NCBI GenBank assembly: GCA_017396925.1
Contig: JAFQKM010000286.1
Coordinates: 1-5,978 of the forward strand
Source: Clostridia bacterium
GTDB lineage: Bacteria; Bacillota; Clostridia; Oscillospirales; Butyricicoccaceae
Direction: 5' to 3'
Length of the DNA: 5,978 nt
In this document: one piece after another, positions 1 to 5,923 of the stretch
Layout: every line of letters begins with the position of its first letter
Position numbering within the stretch: position 1 is the stretch's first letter
Made by a program: the position numbers and the translations under genes
The notes under the pieces: model-generated
The model's input: the letters and a program-made list of their open reading frames with translations, nothing else
Told to the model about the DNA's origin: nothing
Database searches by the model: none

Positions 1-67
1 AAACCGTGTTCGCTTAGTGTTTGAAGGGGTTGCGGGATTGGCAGAAAACATGATGGATGGACCTTTG

Positions 68-110
68 AGAGCTCCCAAAGCACCCGCGCTACCAACTGCG
101 CCACACCCGG
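68..110 (-). pseudogene. 5' half of tRNA-Pro (anticodon UGG), 3' half missing
   Basis: Read on the minus strand from 110, the sequence gives a 7-nt acceptor strand CCGGGTG, then T8 and G9. A perfect D-stem GCGC/GCGC follows (101-98 and 89-86) with loop AGTTGGTA. The anticodon loop is TTTGGGA (79-73), with UGG at 77-75 and G37 as expected for tRNA-Pro. The anticodon stem is already flawed: GGTGC against GCTCT leaves a U-U mismatch and a G-U pair. Beyond it there is no T-stem, no TTCRA T-loop and no strand matching CCGGGTG, although a normal 3' end would fall near position 39. The 5' half is convincing, but an intact tRNA cannot be folded from what is present. It may be a decayed copy, an attachment-site half left by an integrated element, or an assembly junction. 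Confidence 0.6.
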
Positions 111-116
111 ATATAA

Positions 117-141
117 GAGCCGAGGGGGATACCCTCGGCTC
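117..141 (-). terminator. Stem-loop after the cysteine desulfidase gene, probable intrinsic terminator
   Basis: GAGCCGAGGG (117-126) pairs perfectly with CCCTCGGCTC (132-141) around a 5-nt loop, giving a GC-rich 10-bp hairpin. It lies about 50 bases past the stop codon of the minus-strand desulfidase gene and just before the tRNA-like sequence. On the minus strand it is followed by TTATAT, a short and imperfect U-rich tail. Termination of the desulfidase transcript is the simplest reading. The weak tail leaves room for partial read-through or a role in tRNA precursor processing. Confidence 0.55.
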
Positions 142-145
142 AAGT

Positions 146-174
146 AGTATATCACGATTTTTCCAAAAGGTAAA
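146..174 (-). promoter_or_regulatory. Candidate promoter for the tRNA-Pro remnant
   Basis: On the minus strand TTTACC (174-169) stands 17 bases from TATACT (151-146). TATACT is preceded by TGA, which is an extended -10 (TGN) motif. Transcription would start around 139, inside the 117-141 hairpin, and run toward the tRNA-like sequence. The -10 is good and the -35 matches only four of six consensus bases, so this is a moderate prediction. If real, it suggests that a functional tRNA gene once stood here. Confidence 0.4.
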
Positions 175-191
175 GGGGAGATTTTGCGTGC

Positions 192-1481
192 TTATTTTGC
201 CTTTTCCAGCATGATGTCGAGGATCTCGCGGTCGGCACGAACCATGCCGGGATCGCTGATGCGGCCCATGTTGGCAACGCACTGCTCGGGTGTGTCGCCG
301 CAGATGCCGTCGGTCTCACGCAGAACGACCTTGCGTGCAGCCAGGATGGCGCTCAGAACGGCAGCCGATGTGGCTGTAGCCAGCTTGAGGCCGCAGCCGA
401 CCTTACCGCCGTCGCAGACCATACCGGTGATGGCGCCCGACATATTGCGGACGGCCCAGCCGATCTGTTCGTCGTTGCCGCCCATCAGCCATGTCATGGA
501 AGCCGAAGCAGCGGTAGCGGCGGCAACAGAGCAGGCGCAGACGGCCGACAGCTTGCCGACATAATGGGTGATGTAGCTGTTGAGCAGATGACCGTAGGCC
601 AGCGCGCGCAGGGTCTGCAGACGTGTGGAGCCCAGCAGCTTGGCGGTCTCAACGATGGGCAGGATAACGGCGATGCCCTTGCTGCCCGAACCGGCCGAGC
701 TCATAACGGTGTAAGGGCAGCCGTCCAGACGGCCTTCGATGGCGGCGGCGACCGACAGCTGAATGCGGGTCAGCAGGCTGTTGCCCAGCAGCTCGGAGTT
801 CATAACTTCCTGCATGGTCTTGTTGATGCCGACGCCGACAGGATTGGTCAGGCTGAAATCGAGAACAGCCTGGTTCATCTTAACGCCGTCTTCCATAAAG
901 GCCAGCTCTTCTTCGCTTGCGGTTTCGACCAGCTCGCGCAGCTGAATGAAAGAGGAAGAGATCAGCTTGTCGGTCAGGTCGGTGGCAGCAGCACCGGCGT
1001 TTTCGGCACGCTCGACCAGAACGTTGCCGTTGACTTCGGTGTGGATGATATTGTTGTGAGAGCCCTTGATGATGGTCAGGGCCTTGCCGTTTTCGCCGGT
1101 GATCTCGGCACGGGCATAGATCTTGGTCTGCTCGCGGTCGATGGTGACCGATACACACTTGGCTTCGACCATTTCAATGGCCTTCTGCTCGATCTCGGGA
1201 GTGATACCGCTGAAGACCTGCAGCTCCAGGCTGGGATCGGCGATCAGCGCGCCGAGGGCAGCGGCATATTCCAGGCCGACGCGGGAGAAGCGGGGAATAC
1301 CGACCGACATACCGTTCTTGTAGATGTTGGGATTAACTTCCATGGTGATGGAAGTGGGAGCGCCGCCCAGCGCCTTGGCAGCATCAGCGGCAGCCAGCGC
1401 AACGGTGACGGGTTCTGTGCATCCCAGAGCAGGGATAACATCGCGGCGCAGTACGGCCAGCATTTCTTCTTTATTGAGCAT
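192..1481 (-). CDS. cyuA: L-cysteine desulfidase, CyuA/UPF0597 family
   Basis: This is a complete 429-residue protein of the UPF0597 family, often labelled serine dehydratase alpha-like. Characterised members (E. coli CyuA/YhaM, Methanocaldococcus CdsB) are oxygen-sensitive [4Fe-4S] enzymes that split L-cysteine into pyruvate, ammonia and sulfide in the cytosol. The family's N-terminal motif GCTEP is at residues 20-24, with Cys21 as a likely cluster ligand. The SSAGSGSKG loop is at 261-269. Further cysteines at C315/C317 and in CDGGKVGC (C356, C363) are likely counterparts of the other ligands. There is no signal peptide, and the alanine-rich stretches look like core helices. The ATG at 1481 is fixed by AAAGGAGG nine bases upstream. 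The gene is monocistronic in this window, divergent from the hyd operon, with its own promoter. Substrate is inferred from family: cysteine is best supported, but related deaminase activity on another amino acid is not excluded. Confidence 0.88.
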   Translation of the reverse strand: MLNKEEMLAVLRRDVIPALGCTEPVTVALAAADAAKALGGAPTSITMEVNPNIYKNGMSVGIPRFSRVGLEYAAALGALIADPSLELQVFSGITPEIEQKAIEMVEAKCVSVTIDREQTKIYARAEITGENGKALTIIKGSHNNIIHTEVNGNVLVERAENAGAAATDLTDKLISSSFIQLRELVETASEEELAFMEDGVKMNQAVLDFSLTNPVGVGINKTMQEVMNSELLGNSLLTRIQLSVAAAIEGRLDGCPYTVMSSAGSGSKGIAVILPIVETAKLLGSTRLQTLRALAYGHLLNSYITHYVGKLSAVCACSVAAATAASASMTWLMGGNDEQIGWAVRNMSGAITGMVCDGGKVGCGLKLATATSAAVLSAILAARKVVLRETDGICGDTPEQCVANMGRISDPGMVRADREILDIMLEKAK

Positions 1482-1490
1482 AGGATGAAT

Positions 1491-1498
1491 CCTCCTTT
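1491..1498 (-). promoter_or_regulatory. Ribosome binding site of cyuA
   Basis: On the minus strand AAAGGAGG occupies 1498-1491. It is a near-perfect Shine-Dalgarno sequence nine bases before the ATG at 1481, and it supports that start. Confidence 0.85.
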
Positions 1499-1521
1499 AA
1501 ACTTACATATCTCTACTTTGT

Positions 1522-1551
1522 ATTATACCTGTAGAATGCCGCTCCCGTCAA
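1522..1551 (-). promoter_or_regulatory. Sigma-A promoter of cyuA
   Basis: On the minus strand TTGACG (1551-1546) and a perfect TATAAT (1527-1522) are separated by 18 bases. Initiation near 1515 would give a leader of about 34 bases carrying little beyond the Shine-Dalgarno. No riboswitch or attenuator fits in so short a leader, so any control should act on transcription initiation. Confidence 0.72.
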
Positions 1552-1665
1552 CGAAAATCGACAAGAGGAAATCGATGGAAAATGGAAGAAAATAGATTGG
1601 AAATAGAAAAATATAATATAATGGAAAAAACTTGAAGCAAGAGAGCGAAAAACAGGAGAAAATCT

Positions 1666-1683
1666 TTGTGAAAAATGCAACAA
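1666..1683. promoter_or_regulatory. Candidate Rex operator, distal copy
   Basis: The 18-mer TTGTGAAAAATGCAACAA matches 11 of the 14 defined positions of the Rex consensus TTGTTAA-N4-TTAACAA. Rex is an NADH/NAD+ sensor of Gram-positive bacteria known to control fermentation and hydrogenase genes in clostridia. The site is at about -91 to -74 from the predicted hyd start point, upstream of the -35. A repressor site usually overlaps the promoter, so either the mode of control or the assignment is uncertain. Confidence 0.42.
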
Positions 1684-1687
1684 GTTT

Positions 1688-1705
1688 ATGATAACAATTT
1701 CACAA
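1688..1705. promoter_or_regulatory. Candidate Rex operator, proximal copy
   Basis: The 18-mer ATGATAACAATTTCACAA also matches 11 of 14 defined Rex positions, with the better half-site (TTCACAA) on the right. It lies at about -69 to -52 from the predicted hyd start. Its centre is 22 bases, about two helical turns, from the centre of the distal copy. Together the two boxes form a larger dyad, bounded by TTTGTGAAA (1665-1673) and TTTCACAAA (1698-1706), a perfect 9-bp inverted repeat. This spacing favours same-face binding of two dimers. Confidence 0.42.
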
Positions 1706-1721
1706 AAAGAGAAAAAGAGCA

Positions 1722-1750
1722 ATGACATAATCTTAACAGAGCAGTATAAT
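1722..1750 (+). promoter_or_regulatory. Sigma-A promoter of the hydCBA operon
   Basis: ATGACA (1722-1727) and a perfect TATAAT (1745-1750) are 17 bases apart, the optimal spacing. Transcription should start near 1757, giving a 5' leader of about 77 bases. The strength of the match fits a highly expressed catabolic operon. Confidence 0.75.
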
Positions 1751-1767
1751 AGATCAACCCGATAGTT

Positions 1768-1793
1768 TGTTTTAAAACAGATTGAAAAATCTG
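1768..1793 (+). promoter_or_regulatory. Leader palindrome and GAAA-loop hairpin ahead of hydC
   Basis: Two small symmetrical elements sit just downstream of the predicted start point. TGTTTTAAAACA (1768-1779) is a perfect 12-bp palindrome at about +12, a position typical of a repressor operator. Overlapping it by two bases, CAGATT (1778-1783) pairs with AATCTG (1788-1793) around the stable tetraloop GAAA. The first does not fit the Rex consensus. The hairpin is too short and too far from a U-run to be a terminator; it may stabilise the mRNA 5' end. Symmetry is directly seen; function is inferred. Confidence 0.35.
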
Positions 1794-1820
1794 ATAAAGC
1801 GGCTGTCTGTTATTGATTAT

Positions 1821-1825
1821 GGAGG
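1821..1825 (+). promoter_or_regulatory. Ribosome binding site that fixes the hydC start
   Basis: GGAGG at 1821-1825 lies eight bases before the ATG at 1834. Two in-frame upstream candidates, TTG at 1813 and ATG at 1819, precede or overlap this site and have no Shine-Dalgarno of their own. ATG 1834 is therefore the start. Confidence 0.85.
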
Positions 1826-1833
1826 AGATTCTT

Positions 1834-2316
1834 ATGCTGGAGAAAGCATATTACGACAAAGCCGACGAGATCATCGCCTACCACGGCGCGGTCGAGTCGT
1901 CCCTGATCCCGATCATTCAGGACATTCAGGCAGAGTATCGCTATCTGCCGCCCGAGCTGTTGGTCCATGTAGCCGGCAAGCTGGGCATCAGCGAAGCCAA
2001 GGCCTATGGCGTTGCCACTTTCTACGAAAACTTCTCGTTTGAACCCAAGGGCAAGTATGTCATCAAAGTCTGCGACGGTACGGCCTGCCATGTCCGTAAG
2101 TCGATGCCGGTCCTGGATGCCTTTTATCGCGTCCTCGGTCTGAGCCGCGAGAAGCATACCACCGACGATATGCTCTTCACCGTCGAAACGGTTTCCTGCC
2201 TTGGCGCCTGCGGTCTGGCTCCTGCCGTTATGGTCAACGAGGAAGTCCATCCCCGCATGACACCTGAAAAGGTCGAAGCCCTGATCGCGAAGATCCGCGA
2301 GGAGGAAAATGTATGA
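1834..2316 (+). CDS. hydC: HydC, NuoE-like [2Fe-2S] subunit of NAD-linked [FeFe] hydrogenase
   Basis: The 160-residue protein belongs to the 24-kDa complex I subunit family (NuoE). It has an N-terminal helical part (about 1-70) and a thioredoxin-like [2Fe-2S] domain (about 75-155). Cluster ligands are C80 and C85 (CDGTAC) and C122 and C126 (SCLGAC). Length matches Thermotoga HydC closely. In HydABC enzymes it docks on the NuoF-like subunit near the flavin and holds an Fe-S cluster whose redox role is debated. It is cytosolic and has no signal peptide. It is the first gene of the operon, and its stop overlaps the hydB start by four bases (ATGA), which suggests translational coupling and equal dosage. 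NuoE-like subunits also occur in complex I and formate dehydrogenases; the downstream hydA decides for hydrogenase. Confidence 0.92.
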   Translation: MLEKAYYDKADEIIAYHGAVESSLIPIIQDIQAEYRYLPPELLVHVAGKLGISEAKAYGVATFYENFSFEPKGKYVIKVCDGTACHVRKSMPVLDAFYRVLGLSREKHTTDDMLFTVETVSCLGACGLAPAVMVNEEVHPRMTPEKVEALIAKIREEENV

Positions 2317-4190
2317 TCCGTACAAGAGAAGAACTGATCGCGCTGCGTAAAGAAGCGCGTAAGGCGATGGAAGCCTATGATTGCCGTATTCTGGTCTGTT
2401 CGGGTACCGGCTGTATCGCTACAGGCTCCGAAAAGATCTATCAGATCTTTGCCGAGCTGGCCGCCGAGACCGGTGTTGCCGTTGAGTTTGGCCATCACGG
2501 CCCCGATGCGCATATCGGTGTCAAGCGCACTGGCTGCCAGGGCGTCTGTGAGCTTGGCCCCCTGGTTCGCATCCAGCATGGCGAGGATGTCATCCAGTAC
2601 GTAAAGGTCCAGCCCGAGGATTGCGCCGAGATCTTTGAACATACCGTCAAGCATCAGGAAGTCGTCGAGCGTCTGCTGTATATGCAGAAGGGCACACGCT
2701 ACAAGCGCCCCGACGAGATTCCCTTTATCGCCAAGCAGACCCGTATGCTGGTCGAGAATTTCGGTAAGTACGATTCCGAATCGCTGGAAGAATATCTGGT
2801 CAGCGGCGGTTTCAGAGGTCTGGAAAAGGCGCTGTTTGAAATGAATCCGGGCGAGGTCGTTGATGTCGTCGATCAGTCGGGCCTGCGCGGCCGCGGCGGC
2901 GGCGGTTTCCCCACCGGTACCAAGTGGAAGCAGGTCGCCCGTCAGAAGGAGACCATGCGTTATGTTGTATGTAACGGCGACGAGGGTGACCCCGGCGCAT
3001 TCATGGACGGTTCGGTCATGGAGGGCGATCCCTTCCGCCTGATCGAAGGTATGATGCTGGCTGCCTATGCCGTTGGTGCACAGGTCGGTTATATCTATGT
3101 CCGTGCTGAGTATCCCGTGTCGGTCAAGCGTCTGCGCCACGCTATTGCCGAGCTGGAGCGTGTCGGTCTGCTGGGTGACAATATCCTGGGCACCGATTTC
3201 AGCTTCAAAATGCGCATCAACCGCGGCGCCGGCGCGTTCGTCTGCGGCGAGGGTTCGGCCCTGACCGCATCCATCGAAGGCAAGCGCGGCATGCCCCGCG
3301 TCAAGCCCCCCCGCACCGTTGAGCAGGGCCTGTTCGGCAAGCCCACCGTCCTCAACAATGTTGAGACCTTTGCCAATGTACCCAAGATCGTTCTGAACGG
3401 TGCAGAATGGTACCGCAGTGTTGGTACCGAAAAGAGCCCCGGCACCAAGACCTTCTCGCTGACCGGTGCGATCCAGAATACCGGCCTGATCGAAGTACCC
3501 ATGGGCACAACCCTCCGCGAGATCATTTATGATATCGGCGGCGGCATCAAGGAGGGCGGCAAATTCAAGGCCGTCCAGATCGGCGGCCCCTCGGGCGGCT
3601 GCCTCACCGAAGAACATCTGGATGTCCAGCTGGACTTCGACTCCCTCAAGAAGCTGGGTGCCATGATCGGCTCGGGCGGTATGGTCGTTATGGACGAGCA
3701 TACCTGCATGGTCGAGGTTGCCCGTTTCTTCATGAACTTCACCCAGAACGAGAGCTGCGGTAAGTGCGTACCCTGCCGTGAAGGCACCAAGCGCATGCTG
3801 GAGATTCTCGAGCGTATCGTTCAGGGCCGCGGCGAGCTGGAAGATCTGGATATGCTGGAATATCTGGCAAAAACCATCACCGAGACCGCCCTCTGCGGTC
3901 TGGGCAAGAGCGCCGCTCAGCCGGTCATGTCGACCCTCAAGAACTTCCGCGACGAATACATCGCCCATGTTGTCGACAAGCGTTGCCCGGCTCGCGCCTG
4001 CGAGTCCATGCGCCGCTTCGTGATCAGCGCCGAGCGCTGCAAGGGCTGCTCCAAGTGTGCACGCAACTGTCCCGTCGATGCCATCAGCGGCGAGATCCGC
4101 CAGCCGTTCACCATCGATCCCAATAAGTGTATCCGCTGCGGCGCATGCGAGAGCGCCTGTGCCTTTGGCGCAATCCATATTGAATGGTAG
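2313..4190 (+). CDS. hydB: HydB, NuoF-like NADH/flavin subunit of bifurcating-type [FeFe] hydrogenase
   Basis: At 625 residues this is a long NuoF homologue with the full HydB layout. An N-terminal thioredoxin-like [2Fe-2S] domain has C29, C34, C75 and C79. The NADH/FMN-binding core carries GRGGGGFPTGTKW (193-205) and NGDEGDPGAF (221-230), followed by an SLBB region. The NuoF [4Fe-4S] site is ESCGKCVPC (C482, C485, C488) plus C528. A linker KRCPARAC (C558, C563) may belong to the zinc site seen in HydABC structures. The C-terminal 2[4Fe-4S] ferredoxin domain has C576/579/582/586 and C606/609/612/616. It exchanges electrons with NAD(H) at the flavin, which in bifurcating enzymes is where the path splits toward ferredoxin. 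ATG 2313 is supported by GAGGAGG seven bases upstream. Sequence alone does not prove bifurcation; a plain NADH-dependent hydrogenase remains possible. Confidence 0.93.
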   Translation: MIRTREELIALRKEARKAMEAYDCRILVCSGTGCIATGSEKIYQIFAELAAETGVAVEFGHHGPDAHIGVKRTGCQGVCELGPLVRIQHGEDVIQYVKVQPEDCAEIFEHTVKHQEVVERLLYMQKGTRYKRPDEIPFIAKQTRMLVENFGKYDSESLEEYLVSGGFRGLEKALFEMNPGEVVDVVDQSGLRGRGGGGFPTGTKWKQVARQKETMRYVVCNGDEGDPGAFMDGSVMEGDPFRLIEGMMLAAYAVGAQVGYIYVRAEYPVSVKRLRHAIAELERVGLLGDNILGTDFSFKMRINRGAGAFVCGEGSALTASIEGKRGMPRVKPPRTVEQGLFGKPTVLNNVETFANVPKIVLNGAEWYRSVGTEKSPGTKTFSLTGAIQNTGLIEVPMGTTLREIIYDIGGGIKEGGKFKAVQIGGPSGGCLTEEHLDVQLDFDSLKKLGAMIGSGGMVVMDEHTCMVEVARFFMNFTQNESCGKCVPCREGTKRMLEILERIVQGRGELEDLDMLEYLAKTITETALCGLGKSAAQPVMSTLKNFRDEYIAHVVDKRCPARACESMRRFVISAERCKGCSKCARNCPVDAISGEIRQPFTIDPNKCIRCGACESACAFGAIHIEW

Positions 4191-4194
4191 GAGG
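4190..4194 (+). promoter_or_regulatory. Ribosome binding site of hydA
   Basis: GGAGG starts on the last base of the hydB stop codon and lies eight bases before ATG 4203. The gap between the genes is only 12 bases and holds no promoter or terminator, so hydA must be read from the operon transcript. Confidence 0.82.
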
Positions 4195-4202
4195 AAAGAA
4201 AT

Positions 4203-5903
4203 ATGCCTGTAATGATGATCAATAACCGCAAGGTTGAATTCACCAATGAAAAGAACATTCTGGCCGTCATCCGTAAGGCCGGCATCGATCTGCCCACCTT
4301 CTGCTACCATTCCGAGCTGTCGACCTTTGGTGCCTGCCGTATGTGTGTCGTCGAGGACGACAGAGGCCGCATCATGACCTCCTGCACCGAGCCGCCCCGC
4401 GACGGCATGATCATTTATACCAATACCCTGCGCCTGCAGAAGCATCGCCGCATGATCATCGAGCTGCTGCTGGCTTCCCACTGCAGCGACTGCACCACCT
4501 GCGTCGTCAACGGCGACTGTACTCTGCAGAAGCTGGCCAAGACCCTGGGCATCAAGGATGTCCGTTTTGAAAACAACAAGAAGAAGCTGCCCATCGACAA
4601 GAGCTCCGACAGCATCGTACTCGACCCCAACAAGTGCATCCTCTGCGGCGACTGTGTCCGTACCTGCGATGAGATCCAGGGTGTCGGTATTCTGGACTTT
4701 GCTTACCGCGGCTCCAATGTTGTCGTCGCGCCTGCCTTTGGCAAGAAGCTGAGCGAGACCCAGTGTGTCGGCTGCGGCCAGTGCCGTATCGTATGTCCCA
4801 CCGGTGCCATCACCGTCAAGTATGATGTCGATAAGGTCTGGGAGGCCATCGGCGATCCCACCAAGCGTGTTGTCGCCCAGATCGCACCTGCCGTCCGCGT
4901 TGCCATCGGCGATAAGTTTGGCATTCCCAAGGGCCAGAACTGCCTGGGCCGTCTGGTTGCCGCCCTGCGCCGCATCGGCTTCGACGAGGTTTACGACACC
5001 AACTTCGGTGCAGACCTGACCGTTATGGAAGAGTCTCAGGAATTCCTCGAGCGTCTGGAGTCGGGCGAGAACCTGCCTCTGCTGACCTCCTGCTGCCCCG
5101 GCTGGGTCAAGTTCTGCGAGAACAAGTATCCCGAGTTCCGCAAGAATGTCTCCACCTGCCGCAGCCCCATGCAGATGGTCGGTGCCATCCTCAAGGAAGA
5201 GGCACGCGTCAACCCGCCTGCTGACGGCCGCGAGACCATCGTTGTCGCCATCATGCCCTGCACCGCCAAGAAGAGCGAGATCAAGCGTCCCGAGCACTTC
5301 ACCGACGGCGTACAGGATGTCGATTATGTCGTCACAACCGCCGAGCTGACCTCCATGATCCAGGAAGCCGGTGTTGATCTGGCAACCCTCGAGGACGAAT
5401 CCCTCGATATGCCCTTTGGTATCGCATCGGGTTCCGGTGCCATCTTCGGCGCAACCGGCGGCGTTACCGAGGCCGTTCTGCGCCGACTGGTCAACAGCAG
5501 CAAGGCCGAGGACCTCGAAGCCATCAGCTTCATGGGCGTCCGCGGCACCGAGGGCCTGCGTGAATGCACCGTCAACTACAAGGGCAAGGAGCTGCATATC
5601 GCCATCGTCAACGGCCTGCGTACAGCATCCGAAGTTCTGGAAAAGGTCAAGAGCGGCGAGAGCAAGTATCACTTCATCGAGATCATGGCCTGCAAGCGCG
5701 GCTGCGTAGCCGGCGGCGGTCAGCCTTTCCCGGTCGTTCTCTCCACCAAGGATGCCCGTCTGGAAGGTCTGTACAAGACCGATAAGCGTTCGCTGATCAA
5801 GCTGTCCAGCGAGAACCCCCTGATCGACAAGGCCTACAACGGCATCCTGCAGGGCAAGGTCCATAAGCTGCTGCACAACGGACATTCCCACGAAAATCAT
5901 TAA
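4203..5903 (+). CDS. hydA: HydA, catalytic subunit of trimeric [FeFe] hydrogenase
   Basis: The 566-residue protein carries the complete group A [FeFe] hydrogenase signature. Domains in order: plant-type [2Fe-2S] (C34, C45, C48, C61); a His-Cys3 [4Fe-4S] site (H93, C97, C100, C106); two ferredoxin [4Fe-4S] sites (C145/148/151/155 and C188/191/194/198); then the H-cluster domain. That domain has L1 TSCCPGW (295-301, C297 the proton-shuttle cysteine and C298 a ligand), L2 MPCTAKKSE (351-359) and L3 EIMACKRGCVAGGGQP (493-508). A C-terminal small-subunit-like segment (about 520-555) follows. All catalytic residues are present, so an active H2-forming or H2-oxidising cytosolic enzyme is expected. 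Activity needs HydE, HydF and HydG from elsewhere in the genome. It is shorter than Thermotoga HydA (about 645 residues), lacking that protein's extra C-terminal [2Fe-2S] domain. The tail is unusually His-rich (HKLLHNGHSHENH). Confidence 0.96.
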   Translation: MPVMMINNRKVEFTNEKNILAVIRKAGIDLPTFCYHSELSTFGACRMCVVEDDRGRIMTSCTEPPRDGMIIYTNTLRLQKHRRMIIELLLASHCSDCTTCVVNGDCTLQKLAKTLGIKDVRFENNKKKLPIDKSSDSIVLDPNKCILCGDCVRTCDEIQGVGILDFAYRGSNVVVAPAFGKKLSETQCVGCGQCRIVCPTGAITVKYDVDKVWEAIGDPTKRVVAQIAPAVRVAIGDKFGIPKGQNCLGRLVAALRRIGFDEVYDTNFGADLTVMEESQEFLERLESGENLPLLTSCCPGWVKFCENKYPEFRKNVSTCRSPMQMVGAILKEEARVNPPADGRETIVVAIMPCTAKKSEIKRPEHFTDGVQDVDYVVTTAELTSMIQEAGVDLATLEDESLDMPFGIASGSGAIFGATGGVTEAVLRRLVNSSKAEDLEAISFMGVRGTEGLRECTVNYKGKELHIAIVNGLRTASEVLEKVKSGESKYHFIEIMACKRGCVAGGGQPFPVVLSTKDARLEGLYKTDKRSLIKLSSENPLIDKAYNGILQGKVHKLLHNGHSHENH

Positions 5904-5911
5904 GATTTTCG
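5891..5911 (+). terminator. Hairpin spanning the hydA stop codon, weak terminator candidate
   Basis: CGAAAATC (5891-5898) pairs perfectly with GATTTTCG (5904-5911), and the 5-nt loop contains the TAA stop. The stem is A/T-rich and is followed by CGGGGACCC rather than a U-run, so it does not fit a standard intrinsic terminator. It could protect the mRNA 3' end or mark an RNase processing site. Confidence 0.3.
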
Positions 5912-5923
5912 CGGGGACCCTTT

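Larger units (their letters stand above)
1552..1721. other. A/T-rich divergent intergenic region, purine-biased on the plus strand
   Basis: This stretch lies between the divergent cyuA and hyd promoters and holds no plausible gene: no frame has both an RBS and protein-like composition. From about 1561 to 1665 the plus strand is mostly A and G, in sharp contrast to the GC-rich genes on both sides. It includes overlapping TATAAT hexamers at 1612-1622 without a matching -35. Its right part contains the two Rex-like dyads described separately. It probably serves as an upstream regulatory and spacer region. Confidence 0.6.

Noticed and set aside
26..39. Possible 3' half of the tRNA (minus-strand AATCCCGCAACCCC)
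   Set aside because: It resembles a T-stem 3' strand, but the matching GCGGG and T-loop are absent, the spacing is too long by about 14 bases, and the end does not pair with CCGGGTG.
1..51. Partial minus-strand CDS starting at ATG 51 and running off the left edge
   Set aside because: Only 17 codons are visible, the AAAGG is weak and ten bases away, and no family is recognisable. It is mentioned in the tRNA finding but not annotated.
564..1595. A plus-strand frame of 343 codons antisense to cyuA
   Set aside because: It is another complement of a biased gene, running past the cyuA start into the promoter, without an RBS or protein family resemblance.
1597..1622. Extra plus-strand promoter with overlapping TATAAT hexamers
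   Set aside because: The only -35-like hexamer (TTGGAA at 1597) is 9 or 14 bases away, too close, and A/T-rich sequence yields such hexamers by chance.
1688..1706. Resemblance to a lac operator or a CRP site (ATAACAATTTCACAAA)
   Set aside because: The similarity to the E. coli lac region is fortuitous. There is no lac gene nearby, and the spacing of TGTGA/TCACA half-sites does not fit CRP.
1813..1833. Earlier hydC starts at TTG 1813 or ATG 1819
   Set aside because: The GGAGG Shine-Dalgarno at 1821-1825 would lie within the coding sequence. ATG 1834 has ideal spacing and gives the normal HydC length.
2124..5900. A minus-strand frame of about 1258 codons antisense to hydCBA
   Set aside because: Its codons are exact complements of the hydB and hydA codons, so it is open only because TTA, CTA and TCA are absent from the sense genes. 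It has no RBS or recognisable domain, while the sense genes carry complete Fe-S and H-cluster motifs.
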